DNA from: Chitinophagaceae bacterium
GTDB taxonomy: Bacteria; Bacteroidota; Bacteroidia; Chitinophagales; Chitinophagaceae
Reading direction: 5' to 3'
Assembly (NCBI GenBank): GCA_014380425.1
Contig: JACMJX010000126.1
Coordinates: 1 to 37,825 of the forward strand
Length of the DNA stretch: 37,825 bases
Translations under genes and position numbers: made by a program
Notes under the pieces: model-generated
Databases searched by the model: none
Seen by the model: only the letters and a program-made list of their open reading frames with translations
What the model was told of the DNA's origin: nothing
Shown here: piece after piece, positions 28,820 through 37,825 of the stretch
How the letters are laid out: each line of letters starts with the position of its first letter
Numbering within the stretch: position 1 is the first letter of the stretch

Positions 28820-29813
28820 CTGGTTTCAAAATATAGAACTTTCTCAACCTTGGTTTTTACTCTTGCTTGCAATAGTGCCCATACTTATCTGGTGGTATGT
28901 AAACAGGTATAACAGGCAGCAGGCTACTTTCACCATCTCATCGTTGCGGCAGGTTCCAGAACAAATTTCTTTTAAAAGACTGGTGAGGCACCTGCCATTT
29001 ATTGCAAGGTTACTGGCGCTTGTTTGTATGATAGTGGCTCTTGCCCGGCCGCAAACCCGCTTCGATGAAGAGCTCGTAAGTGGCGAAGGTGTGGATATTG
29101 TACTGTGCATCGATGTAAGCGGGAGTATGCTCGCGCAGGATCTGCTGCCTAACCGTATGGAAGCGGCTAAAGAAGTGGCGGCTAACTTTGTTGCCAGCAG
29201 GCCTACGGACAGGATTGGTCTCGTTATATTTTCCGGAGAAAGCTTTACTTTAACCCCACTTACTACCGATCAAACCAACTTGAGAACGCAGATATATAAC
29301 GTGCGCAGTGGGATGCTGGAAGATGGCACGGCAATAGGCATGGGGCTCGCTACGAGTGTGGAAAGACTGAAGGAGTCGAAGGCGAAAAGCAGGGTGGTTA
29401 TTTTGCTAACCGACGGAGAGAACAACGGAGGATTTATTGACCCGAATACAGCGAAGGAACTTGCTAAATCATTGAAGATAAGAGTATATACCATAGGTGT
29501 AGGCACGGAAGGAACCGCGCCTGTACCGGTTCAGACCAATATGGGGATTATTATGCAGCAGGAGAAGGTGAATATCGACGAGAAGCTGATGACCCAGATA
29601 GCGAACGAAACGGGGGGTAAATATTTCCGTGCAAAGGATAATGAAAGCCTTAAGAACATCTATTCTGAAATAGATAAACTGGAAAAGTCGAAAGTAGAAG
29701 TTACGGCACTTCATCGATATAGTGAAAAGTTCTTTCCTTTTGCCATTGCTGCAATCGCATTGCTTGTACTGGAAGCGATACTGCGATTTACAGTGCTCAA
29801 AAAATTTCCTTAG
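28809..29813 (+). CDS. VWA-domain BatA-like protein (GTG start as called)
   Basis: 'VDIVLCIDVSGSMLAQDLLPNRMEAAKE' MIDAS, 'TDGENNGGFIDP', TM helices at both ends. Confidence 0.93.
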   Translation: MLYNWFQNIELSQPWFLLLLAIVPILIWWYVNRYNRQQATFTISSLRQVPEQISFKRLVRHLPFIARLLALVCMIVALARPQTRFDEELVSGEGVDIVLCIDVSGSMLAQDLLPNRMEAAKEVAANFVASRPTDRIGLVIFSGESFTLTPLTTDQTNLRTQIYNVRSGMLEDGTAIGMGLATSVERLKESKAKSRVVILLTDGENNGGFIDPNTAKELAKSLKIRVYTIGVGTEGTAPVPVQTNMGIIMQQEKVNIDEKLMTQIANETGGKYFRAKDNESLKNIYSEIDKLEKSKVEVTALHRYSEKFFPFAIAAIALLVLEAILRFTVLKKFP

Positions 29814-29870
29814 CTGTGTTGCATGTGTTCTACAAGCAGCGGATTCTTTCGAACCACTTATCTTTATGAT

Positions 29871-30788
29871 ATGATTAAAGGATTGGTATATAAATCCACC
29901 GGAAGCTGGTATCAGGTGAAGGATATTGAGGGAAGGTTTCTGAAAGCCCGTATCAAAGGAGTATTTAAGAACGAAGGGCTTACTTCCACTAATCCTATAG
30001 CAGTAGGGGATGAAGTTGTAATTGAGATGGAAAATGAACTGGAGAGTGGTGCCATGATTACAGAAATTACAGACAGAAGAAATTATATTACCAGAAGTTC
30101 GCCCCATAATCGTCATCAGCATCACATTATTGCCTCCAATCTTGATCAATGTCTTTTATTTGCAACACTTAAAGACCCCAAGACATCTACGGGATTTATC
30201 GATCGTTTCCTCATTACTGCAGAAGCTTATCACATACCAGCTATAGTGGTATTCAATAAGGCAGATCTCTATCGGAAGAAAGAAGAAGAACGATTTTTGG
30301 AGGTAAGGGACATGTACGAGAAGGCGGGCTACAAAGTAATATCTGCAAGTGTTGAGAGAAAAACGGGGCTTGAAGAAATAGGAAAAATGCTGAAAGATAA
30401 GATCACTTTATTGAGCGGGCATTCGGGAGTTGGTAAGTCTTCTTTTATAAATACCTTATTTCCAGAGCTCAAGTTGAGAACGCAGGATGTAAGCGACTGG
30501 AGTGGTAAAGGTTTACATACCACTACATTTGCCGAAATGTTTGACCTGCCGGTAGGAGGGAAGATCATCGATACGCCGGGTATCCGGGAACTGGGGTTGG
30601 TAGATATTTCGAAACAGGAACTTTCACATTACTACCCCGAGATGCGGTTGTTGATCAATCAGTGCCGTTTTAACAACTGTCTTCATTCTAACGAACAGCA
30701 ATGCGCGGTGAAGGATGCAGTGGAGGAAGGAAGGGTTCATATAGATAGATATGTTAGTTATAGAACTATTTTGGACTCTATTGAATAA
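29871..30788 (+). CDS. rsgA: Ribosome small-subunit-dependent GTPase A (start trimmed)
   Basis: 'SGHSGVGKSSFINTLF', 'TTTFAEMF', 'IIDTPGIRELGL', Zn-binding 'CRFNNCLHSNEQQCAVKDAVE'. Confidence 0.95.
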   Translation: MIKGLVYKSTGSWYQVKDIEGRFLKARIKGVFKNEGLTSTNPIAVGDEVVIEMENELESGAMITEITDRRNYITRSSPHNRHQHHIIASNLDQCLLFATLKDPKTSTGFIDRFLITAEAYHIPAIVVFNKADLYRKKEEERFLEVRDMYEKAGYKVISASVERKTGLEEIGKMLKDKITLLSGHSGVGKSSFINTLFPELKLRTQDVSDWSGKGLHTTTFAEMFDLPVGGKIIDTPGIRELGLVDISKQELSHYYPEMRLLINQCRFNNCLHSNEQQCAVKDAVEEGRVHIDRYVSYRTILDSIE

Positions 30789-30791
30789 CAA

Positions 30792-31982
30792 TCATTCCAT
30801 GGCAGTGAGAATTATTTGGCATGCCTGCTTTATCTCCTCCTCAGAAATGGTAAGAGGCGGAGCTATTCTCATACAGTGAGGAGCAAAAAGGAACCAGTCG
30901 GTAATAAGGCCAGGCGAACCGTTTGAGGCATCGAGACATTTATCTATAATTCTTTTATTTACTTCAAAGCTATCCAATTCCACCGCCATTAACAATCCAG
31001 CAGATCGTACATCCCTGATAAGGGGATGCTTTAGCAGCGAAAGAAATAACTGTGCCTTCTGCTCTACGCCTTCGATCATCTTTTCCTCTTCCATTGCGAT
31101 TGCCGCCGCGAGGCCGGCGGCACAGGAAACGGGATGACCGCCAAAGGTGGTGATATGGCCAAGCACCGGGCCTTCCGTTAATGCCAGCATCCGCTCCCGG
31201 GATGCAATAAAAGCCCCCAATGGCATGCCTCCCCCTAATGCTTTTCCAAGCATTAGTATATCAGGCTCTATACCATATTGTTCAAACGCCCATAAGCTTC
31301 CGGTTCTTCCAAAGCCAGCCTGAATTTCGTCAAGTATAAGCAGGGTGCCTGTCTCGCTGCATTTCATTCTCAAGGCCTTCATCCATTCCACCGAAGGCTT
31401 TTTTATGCCACTTTCCGCCTGAACGGTTTCGGCCACTACACAAGCAGTTCTGGTGTTGATGAGATCAAGCGATTTGAAGCAACCGTAGCTGGCATGATGA
31501 ATACCAGGAAGCAAGGGGCGATAAGAGTTTCTCCAGTATTCATCGCCTATTATACTCAATGCCCCCTGCGTGGAGCCGTGGTAAGAGTTGATAAACGATA
31601 CGATCTCCGTACGATTCGTAACTTTTTTTGCCAGCTTCATAGCACCCTCAACTGCCTCGGCTCCAGAATTGGTAAAGTAAACCGAATCCAGTGTTTGAGG
31701 AAGATGTGCGGCGAGCCAGGTGGCATAGTTCACCTGTGGTGATTGCACGAATTCTCCATACACCAGCACATGGAGGTAAGCGTCCGCCTGCGCCTTGATG
31801 GCTTCTACAACTTTAGGGTGACGATGCCCGACATTACAAACACTAATGCCGCCTATCAGATCAAGGTAAGCATTACCAATGGCATTGAACAACCATGCAC
31901 CCTCCGCTTTTACGATTTCAAGAGCAAGCGGGGCCGGCGATGTTTGCGCCACATGCCGGAGAAAGAGTTCTCTTTGATTCAT
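30792..31982 (-). CDS. Class III PLP-dependent aminotransferase (acetylornithine/diaminobutyrate-type)
   Basis: 'LDLIGGISVCNVGHRHPKVVEAI', 'LILDEIQAGFGRTGSLWAFEQYGIEPDILMLGKALGGGMPLGAF'. Confidence 0.92.
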   Translation of the reverse strand: MNQRELFLRHVAQTSPAPLALEIVKAEGAWLFNAIGNAYLDLIGGISVCNVGHRHPKVVEAIKAQADAYLHVLVYGEFVQSPQVNYATWLAAHLPQTLDSVYFTNSGAEAVEGAMKLAKKVTNRTEIVSFINSYHGSTQGALSIIGDEYWRNSYRPLLPGIHHASYGCFKSLDLINTRTACVVAETVQAESGIKKPSVEWMKALRMKCSETGTLLILDEIQAGFGRTGSLWAFEQYGIEPDILMLGKALGGGMPLGAFIASRERMLALTEGPVLGHITTFGGHPVSCAAGLAAAIAMEEEKMIEGVEQKAQLFLSLLKHPLIRDVRSAGLLMAVELDSFEVNKRIIDKCLDASNGSPGLITDWFLFAPHCMRIAPPLTISEEEIKQACQIILTAME

Positions 31983-32112
31983 ACTGCAATTATAACTTTT
32001 TACCAGGCGGCAGACCCTTTTTTATGCTTTTTTAAAAAGCCCGGGATAAAAGTAAAGCATCCATTCTGGCAGAAGGTTTAGCTATATCTATTACTTTTGT
32101 TAAAAATCTCAT

Positions 32113-32637
32113 ATGGCACTTATTCTTCCTGTTAAGGGAATATCCCCGGCGTTTGGTAAAAACTGTTTTCTGGCACCGAACGCTACTGTTGTGGGAGATG
32201 TGGTGATGGGAGATGAATGCAGTGTATGGTTCAGTGCCGTAGTAAGAGGTGATGTAAACAGTATCCGCATGGGAAACAAGGTAAATATCCAGGATGGTGC
32301 TGTAGTTCATGCCACTTATGAGAAAACGAAAGTAGTGATAGGAAACAACGTGTCTGTGGGGCATAATGCGATTATACATGGTTGTACCTTGCACGATAAT
32401 GTACTTGTAGGTATGGGGGCGATCATTATGGACAACGCTGAGATAGGAAGCAATACGATTATTGCAGCAGGCGCCGTAGTGCTTGAAGGAACTAAAGTGG
32501 AAGCCGGCAGCATTTATGCGGGGATTCCTGCAAAAAAGATAAAAGAGATTTCGCAGGAGCTGATAAAAGGTGAGATTGAACGGATAGCTAACAATTATAC
32601 AAAATATTCCGGATGGTTTCAACGTTCTGATGAGTAG
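32113..32637 (+). CDS. Gamma carbonic anhydrase family protein
   Basis: Left-handed beta-helix hexapeptides: 'FWFSAVVRGDVNSIRMGNKVNIQDGAVVH'-type, 'VSVGHNAIIHGCTLHDNVLVGMGAIIMDNAEIGSNTIIAAGAVV'. Confidence 0.93.
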   Translation: MALILPVKGISPAFGKNCFLAPNATVVGDVVMGDECSVWFSAVVRGDVNSIRMGNKVNIQDGAVVHATYEKTKVVIGNNVSVGHNAIIHGCTLHDNVLVGMGAIIMDNAEIGSNTIIAAGAVVLEGTKVEAGSIYAGIPAKKIKEISQELIKGEIERIANNYTKYSGWFQRSDE

Positions 32638-32684
32638 TAATTGAATTTAACTCCTATTAATTCAGGATATAAAAAATACGATAT

Positions 32685-32873
32685 ATGTTAGTTAGTAATC
32701 CTCATCAGGCAGCACGTCATTTAGCCTTTTTGCCAGTAATTTGCCTGTTTATGCTCCTGTCTTCCTCAGGGTGTAAAGCGAAATATGGCTGTCCGTCTAA
32801 TGGTAAAAATGTAGGAGCTGAAAGACTACTGAGTGGGGAGAAGATTCCGAAATCGAAGAAATTCAAAGCTTAA
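32685..32873 (+). CDS. Small secreted/lipoprotein-like protein (62 aa)
   Basis: Hydrophobic leader 'HLAFLPVICLFMLLSSSGCKAKYGCPSNGKNVGAERLLSGEKIPKSKKFKA'; own hairpin downstream. Confidence 0.6.
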   Translation: MLVSNPHQAARHLAFLPVICLFMLLSSSGCKAKYGCPSNGKNVGAERLLSGEKIPKSKKFKA

Positions 32874-32925
32874 AGGGGAAATAATACTGCGAAGGAATTC
32901 TACTATTTATTCTACTATAGAAGTA

Positions 32926-32977
32926 ATGGGTCTGCAAATGTGCAGGTTTTAATGAACCAGCATACCTGCAGACCCAT
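32926..32977. terminator. Bidirectional terminator-like inverted repeat in convergent gap
   Basis: atgggtctgcaaatgtgcaggtt / aaccagcatacctgcagacccat, 23-nt arms with 4 mismatches, 6-nt loop, followed by aattttgattgttt. Confidence 0.6.
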
Positions 32978-32989
32978 AATTTTGATTGT

Positions 32990-35900
32990 TTAGAAATCCA
33001 CACCCATTCCAAAATACAGTATTGGTCTGCCTCTAAATAACCCATCCATTGACCAACCCGCATCGAGACGGAGAAAATATCCAAGTAAAGTGCTTCTTGC
33101 CCCAAAACCATATCCTCCTACAAATGGGCCAATACCACCTGCCTTAAATTTAACGGCGATATTGGTTAAATCAGGGCCTGAAGGTTCAGTTACATAAGTA
33201 GACGTAGGTCTTCCGATCTTATTATATACCCCATTCCATGCACTTCCCAGGTCGATAAATTGAATCAATTGGAAGTTGCGCAAGAAAGCGTTATTAATGG
33301 GTCTGTTGAATAAGGTAGAGAACAAGGGAAATCTGAACTCACTATTAATAACAAGCGCGTTGTTGCCATTGGCGATATTCTGGTTAAAACCCCGCATGTT
33401 AACCGCCAATGCCTGATAAGCATAATAACGGTCTTGTGGTCGGTTTCCCCCATCTGCTTTAGGAAGCAGCCATCCGTCGACCCCACCCAGGTAATAAAGT
33501 ACTTTTTGATCGCCCCAGGAGAAATCGCCGGCAACCCTTCCCGCCCAGATAAAATTTCGGAAGATCGGATAATAATAGCGGCCGTCGAATCCAAGGTTGA
33601 AGCTGTTGCGGCCAATCTGAGGCTTCGTAACGGTGTCTTCTACAGTATTGATTTGGCTATTGAAATCTCCATAGATCTTGTAGCGCAAACCATTCATGAT
33701 ATTTGTTGCTTTTGTTATAGTGTTGTCGTACACGTATTCCAGCCTCAGGAGCGCGTAGTTTCTTTGCCTGTCTTCAAGGTCTTTACTTATTTCATCGAAA
33801 ATCTTATAAATGAATTTGTCGGATCGCACCCCTGCTGAAAGACGCAGGCTCTTTACTTTATCGAAAGGATATTTGATGATACCCTGATACAGGTTTGTAT
33901 AGAGCTTCATGGGGTTATCTGAAAGCTCATCGTAACCTATATCCGTTTTACGGTAATAAACCACGGAGTAATCCATTCTGTGCTTAAGATAATCGACCCT
34001 CCCGAGATATTCAGTGCCGGAGTTAAAAAGCGACTGAGTTCCGGCCACGAAGCCTACATTCCCATTTGAGTTGAGTCCAACACCTGCGCCAGCAGTATTT
34101 AACAGCGGAAGACGGAACATTCCTGTAAAACGCAGATCCTCGAGCATATCGATTACCCCGAGCTTGATTAGGCCATTAAGCCCACCACCACTGGGACTGA
34201 TAGGCAGACTGCCGGTAAATGGCTCATACCTTGTAATAAGCACATCATTGCTAAAGAGCGAAGTAGTTGTTTGATCTACTGCGAACTTCCATGTGTAATC
34301 ATAATGTTTCGCTTTTGCCAGAACAGAAGTTTCCTGTTCATTGACAGTAATTCCCGGAATAACCGGAGTTGTGGCAGAAGTCTTATCGTTCTCGAATTCT
34401 GTTTCAAAAACATTGGTACTCGTCGTATCCTTTAAAGCAGGTATCTCATCGATTCGGTCGCCTGTTGCCAGGCGGAGTGCGTCAATTGTCTTTCTCCTGT
34501 ATTCGGTAGGGCGTGGATTCACGTTTCTGCGTTTCAGCAGGTTTTCGTCTACTTTCAGCCTGTAGAGAAACTTCAGATCACCTTCCTGTCTTACTTCACT
34601 CACCACACCTTTTTCACCGGCGATTTTGGTTTCTACCAGGCTACTTTGATAATTGGTGAGCGCGAAAACATAGGCCGAATCACTTGTAAGGGCAAATGAA
34701 AAAATAGAATCCGGCTCACTTTTATTGAAAGCACGGAGGGTTGAATCAAGATCCTTTGGATCTGGGTTTCGCAGTAATTCTGTTCCGATTTTGTAAACAG
34801 TATCTACACCGACTCTTTTCGAGGAGAAGAAGCCCGCATACCTGTTACCAATTCCATTTTCATCACTTACGAATGTGAAATGCGCTTGGTTATACTGCAT
34901 TGGGAACCTTGCGTTGCCGTACTTAAGGTCAGTTAATTTCGAAATTTGTTTGAACTCGCTCTTGTTCCAGTTATCAACCAGAAATACATTATATCTGTTG
35001 TTGGATGGAAGTGCCGTATCGCTTGTAAGAGCAAGTGCCGTTGGTCTATTAGAGGAATAAAGAATGCCGGTTTTGTTAGGAAAAGCCACGAAGGAGGCAT
35101 CGAGATCATCGTAAACGTCATTAGTGATCTGTTCTGAGGACTCCTTATCGATCTTGAATACAAATAGATCTGATTGCCCTTTTTTCACGGCGCTTAAAAG
35201 GAGCGTATTTGCGTCTAGCATGAACTTCGCATCCTGGATCTGGTCGAACTCGTCGAGATCCAGTTTTATACTTTTACGGCGTGTAGTAAGGTCATAAACG
35301 AATAGTTTTGTTTTCCCCTCTGCCCAGTATATCACCGCAAGTCTTGAGCCCTTCGGATCCCAGGCGAGCATTGGGTAATTGGGATTCGGCACATTATCAG
35401 CTGATCTTACCCCGTTTTTAAGTAAAACCTTCCTGTTTACATAGTTTTCATACAATACTACCCTCGAAATACCGCGCTTAAACTCCACCATAGCATATGT
35501 CATACTACGAGGTGCCGGATTGGGGGTAAAACGAAAGAAATCCTTGTACTTACTAGTTTCTTCTACTACCGACATGGTGCCTTTAGGCGCATTACGCCTT
35601 GCACGAATGTCTTTGTAATACTTCTCTTCGTTTTCTTCCATAAACTGGCGAAGAAGATCTTTAAACTTCATTTTAGTGATTCGCTGAGAAGCACCGTTTA
35701 GGTTACGGTACACCCGGGCCAGGTAGAGAAAATAAGTAACGTTCTCCTTTTTATATCTGTCAGCAACGTAGTTCCAAAAAGAATGACCTGCCAGCATAGG
35801 TTTTTCGAACGCAAACTGGTAGAAGTTTTTATAGCTACCGCTTAAAATCGCTGATTTAAGCTGATCATCCAGCTCAGTTCCCCAGTTTTGGGCTGCGTAT

Positions 35901-36478
35901 GCTACGTAGCCGTCTGTGAGCCATTTGGGAAGATCTAGCAATGTTTGATTAGCGGCGAACTCACCCAGGTCATCCCCGAACAGAATATTATCTAGCAGTA
36001 TTCTAGCCAAACCCTGACGTACCTGTAGGCGGAGATGCTGATGATCGCCATTGTAGTACACAATCATCTTATTGTTTACGAATTGTGTATTGCCGCCGGT
36101 AATGGATGTCCAATCGGTATTTAACCCGATATTGGATTGCTCCATTTCATTGAAGTGATTATAAATAATAATATTTGCCCTTCTTTGTAAGCCATACTCC
36201 GTAAAAGCTTCTATTTCAGGCAATTCCTTTTCAGCTAGTTGCGCCACGTATTTAGCGAGCGGCTCCCCATTCTGGCTGTGGAAGCTGTTGAAATTATCAG
36301 TCTGATAATATGCCCATTTAAATTTTTTAAATTGAACGCGGTTCTTACCAAATTCAACGGTATTTACCTGGCTATAGGAATAAAAAGACAGGAAAGTTAG
36401 CAACAAGCTTACTACTACTACGCGACAATGATTGTGTGATGCTGTAATCGAATAATTCTGCCCAGGTTCCATATCCAA
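32990..36478 (-). CDS. Large outer-membrane fusion protein: peptidase-MA-like N-terminus (degenerate), TolB-like beta-propeller, C-terminal BamA/surface-antigen-type barrel
   Basis: Signal peptide 'VVVVSLLLTFLSFYSYSQ'; 'LPKWLTDGYVAYAAQ'; propeller blades 'YPMLAWDPKGSRLAVIYWAEGKTKLFVYDLTTRR'; barrel-like C-terminus 'GVGLNSNGNVGFVAGTQ...GLRYKIYGDFNSQI...GGYGFGARSTLLGYFLRLDAGWSMDG...PILYFGMGVDF'. Confidence 0.8.
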   Translation of the reverse strand: MDMEPGQNYSITASHNHCRVVVVSLLLTFLSFYSYSQVNTVEFGKNRVQFKKFKWAYYQTDNFNSFHSQNGEPLAKYVAQLAEKELPEIEAFTEYGLQRRANIIIYNHFNEMEQSNIGLNTDWTSITGGNTQFVNNKMIVYYNGDHQHLRLQVRQGLARILLDNILFGDDLGEFAANQTLLDLPKWLTDGYVAYAAQNWGTELDDQLKSAILSGSYKNFYQFAFEKPMLAGHSFWNYVADRYKKENVTYFLYLARVYRNLNGASQRITKMKFKDLLRQFMEENEEKYYKDIRARRNAPKGTMSVVEETSKYKDFFRFTPNPAPRSMTYAMVEFKRGISRVVLYENYVNRKVLLKNGVRSADNVPNPNYPMLAWDPKGSRLAVIYWAEGKTKLFVYDLTTRRKSIKLDLDEFDQIQDAKFMLDANTLLLSAVKKGQSDLFVFKIDKESSEQITNDVYDDLDASFVAFPNKTGILYSSNRPTALALTSDTALPSNNRYNVFLVDNWNKSEFKQISKLTDLKYGNARFPMQYNQAHFTFVSDENGIGNRYAGFFSSKRVGVDTVYKIGTELLRNPDPKDLDSTLRAFNKSEPDSIFSFALTSDSAYVFALTNYQSSLVETKIAGEKGVVSEVRQEGDLKFLYRLKVDENLLKRRNVNPRPTEYRRKTIDALRLATGDRIDEIPALKDTTSTNVFETEFENDKTSATTPVIPGITVNEQETSVLAKAKHYDYTWKFAVDQTTTSLFSNDVLITRYEPFTGSLPISPSGGGLNGLIKLGVIDMLEDLRFTGMFRLPLLNTAGAGVGLNSNGNVGFVAGTQSLFNSGTEYLGRVDYLKHRMDYSVVYYRKTDIGYDELSDNPMKLYTNLYQGIIKYPFDKVKSLRLSAGVRSDKFIYKIFDEISKDLEDRQRNYALLRLEYVYDNTITKATNIMNGLRYKIYGDFNSQINTVEDTVTKPQIGRNSFNLGFDGRYYYPIFRNFIWAGRVAGDFSWGDQKVLYYLGGVDGWLLPKADGGNRPQDRYYAYQALAVNMRGFNQNIANGNNALVINSEFRFPLFSTLFNRPINNAFLRNFQLIQFIDLGSAWNGVYNKIGRPTSTYVTEPSGPDLTNIAVKFKAGGIGPFVGGYGFGARSTLLGYFLRLDAGWSMDGLFRGRPILYFGMGVDF

Positions 36479-36599
36479 AATATAATTGTGTATTAAAATT
36501 ATGCCTTTAGTACTAATCGGTAAAATTCATTTGCAAGGAAGCGCACGGTCAAAATTAAATCTGGCTCTGTGCCCTTACCTTGCAGGTTCAAAAATTTCC

Positions 36600-37238
36600 A
36601 TGCTGACTGTAAAAACGTTCATATTTAATCCATTAAATGAAAATACTTACCTGGTGTTTAATGAGGATAAAGAATGCGTGATTTTGGATCCGGGGTGCTA
36701 TTCAAAAGATGAACGTAAAATTCTTCAGGATTATATATCGGAACACGGGCTAATTCTTAAATATTTGTTAAATACCCATTGCCATCTGGACCATGTGCTT
36801 GGAAACAAGTTCATTCATGAAGCCTACGGCCTTATTCTTCATATTCATCCAAAAGAACAGGCTGTTCTACAATACGCGCCTCTTTTCGCGGCAAATTGGG
36901 GATTGACATTAGACAATTATGAAGGACCGTTACTTTTTTTAGAAGAAGGAGATATCATAAAACTTGGCAGTGATGAGCTAGAAGTTCTTTTCACGCCCGG
37001 TCATGCACCCGGACATATTGCCTTTTACTGTAGACAACAAGGTTTTGTGATTGCAGGTGATGTTTTGTTTAAAGGCAGCATTGGGCGAACGGATTTGCCT
37101 ATGGGTAGTTTTGAAACCTTGATAAGCAGCATCAAAAACAAGTTATTCAAATTGCCAGATGATACAATCGTTTATCCTGGCCATGGCGAATACACTATTA
37201 TTGGACAAGAAAAATTGCATAATCCCTACCTGATTTGA
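36600..37238 (+). CDS. MBL-fold metallo-hydrolase (glyoxalase-II-like; start trimmed to MLTVKTF)
   Basis: 'NTHCHLDHVLGNKF', 'TPGHAPGHIAFY', 'AGDVLFKGSIGRTDLP', 'VYPGHGEYT'. Confidence 0.94.
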   Translation: MLTVKTFIFNPLNENTYLVFNEDKECVILDPGCYSKDERKILQDYISEHGLILKYLLNTHCHLDHVLGNKFIHEAYGLILHIHPKEQAVLQYAPLFAANWGLTLDNYEGPLLFLEEGDIIKLGSDELEVLFTPGHAPGHIAFYCRQQGFVIAGDVLFKGSIGRTDLPMGSFETLISSIKNKLFKLPDDTIVYPGHGEYTIIGQEKLHNPYLI

Positions 37239-37262
37239 CAGAAGGCAACTATAGACATTACA

Positions 37263-37825
37263 TTAAAGTACGGATAGGGTATTGCGGATCTTATTGAGTT
37301 TATCTTCCCCTTTACCTATCTTAGATCTGAGCGATCGGATGTCTTCTTCGATATTCTTCTGTTTATTGACAGATCTGCGGGCTTTCTCTGCACTATCTTT
37401 TGCATCATCAGCACTTCTGCTTGCTCTTTTAGCTAATTTACGATCCTGGGAATCATTAGCAAGACTCGATGCCTTACGGCTGTTTTCGTCTGCGGCCTGC
37501 TGAGCGTTCTCGGCGTCTTTCTTAACCGCAACCTGTTGCTCCGCTAAAAGTAATTCCAGTTGCGCTAATTGTTTTTTTTGCTTTACGATTTTCTCACTTA
37601 GTTCTATAGAATCTTTTATTTGCCTTACTACTTTTAGAGAATCTGATTTCTGTCTCTTGGCTGCTTTAGAAGAATCAGCTGCCTGCTTCTTGATAAGCTT
37701 CAAAGAATCTTCCGAAAACTGAGTAAGCTTCAAAGAATCTTCCGAAAACTGAGTAAGCTTCAAAGAATCTTCCGCTAATTGCGCATTGGCGGTAAAAGCA
37801 AACAAAAAGAATGTAAACAGGGCTA
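37263..37825 (-). CDS. Exported coiled-coil protein with decapeptide repeats; 5' end outside window
   Basis: Reverse frame stays open to 37825 with hydrophobic '..ALFTFFLFAFTANAQ' leader, so the called TTG at 37805 is probably inside the signal peptide; Ala/Lys/Glu-rich coiled coil follows. Confidence 0.75.
   Translation of the reverse strand, partial: ALFTFFLFAFTANAQLAEDSLKLTQFSEDSLKLTQFSEDSLKLIKKQAADSSKAAKRQKSDSLKVVRQIKDSIELSEKIVKQKKQLAQLELLLAEQQVAVKKDAENAQQAADENSRKASSLANDSQDRKLAKRASRSADDAKDSAEKARRSVNKQKNIEEDIRSLRSKIGKGEDKLNKIRNTLSVL
37695..37784. repeat. 30-bp tandem repeat, three copies, inside the coiled-coil CDS
   Basis: aagcttcaaagaatcttccgaaaactgagt at 37695, 37725, 37755 (third diverges at its end); encodes AEDSLKLTQF/SEDSLKLTQF/SEDSLKLIKK. 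Confidence 0.92.

Noticed and set aside
29469-30149. 226-aa minus ORF spanning batA end and rsgA start
   Set aside because: Antisense to two confident genes; no motif or plausible initiation region.

Overview
Chromosomal window that looks like a Bacteroidota genome, probably Chitinophagaceae-like; this is inferred from protein content (gldB, B12-dependent RNR, group-II GGGP synthase, SusD-free housekeeping clusters), not from a search. Most of it is densely packed core genes: purH (partial), comEC, carB, M23 peptidase, birA, rsfS, ftsH, LUD-domain gene, lpxH-like, LytS/LytTR pair, M28 peptidase, GGGP synthase, nrdJ, YcxB-like, gldB, nadE, MoxR/DUF58/BatD-like/BatA, rsgA, class III aminotransferase, gamma carbonic anhydrase, a 1162-aa outer-membrane fusion protein, an MBL hydrolase, and a partial repeat-containing coiled-coil protein. 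No CRISPR array, tRNA, rRNA, transposase or phage gene was recognised. The most unusual signal is non-coding. In the carB/comEC intergenic region (2961-3525), CTAG boxes recur at exactly 11-bp spacing in two opposed arrays (3062-3167) that form a ~48-bp imperfect inverted repeat, followed by a separate 33/34-bp three-copy tandem repeat (3364-3463). Secondary points of interest are the OMP fusion with a degenerate peptidase-like N-terminus, a MoxR/Bat cluster that stops after BatA, a bacterial GGGP synthase, very small lipoprotein-like ORFs, and several convergent gene pairs with essentially no intergenic space. Start codons marked as trimmed are my choices from protein context.
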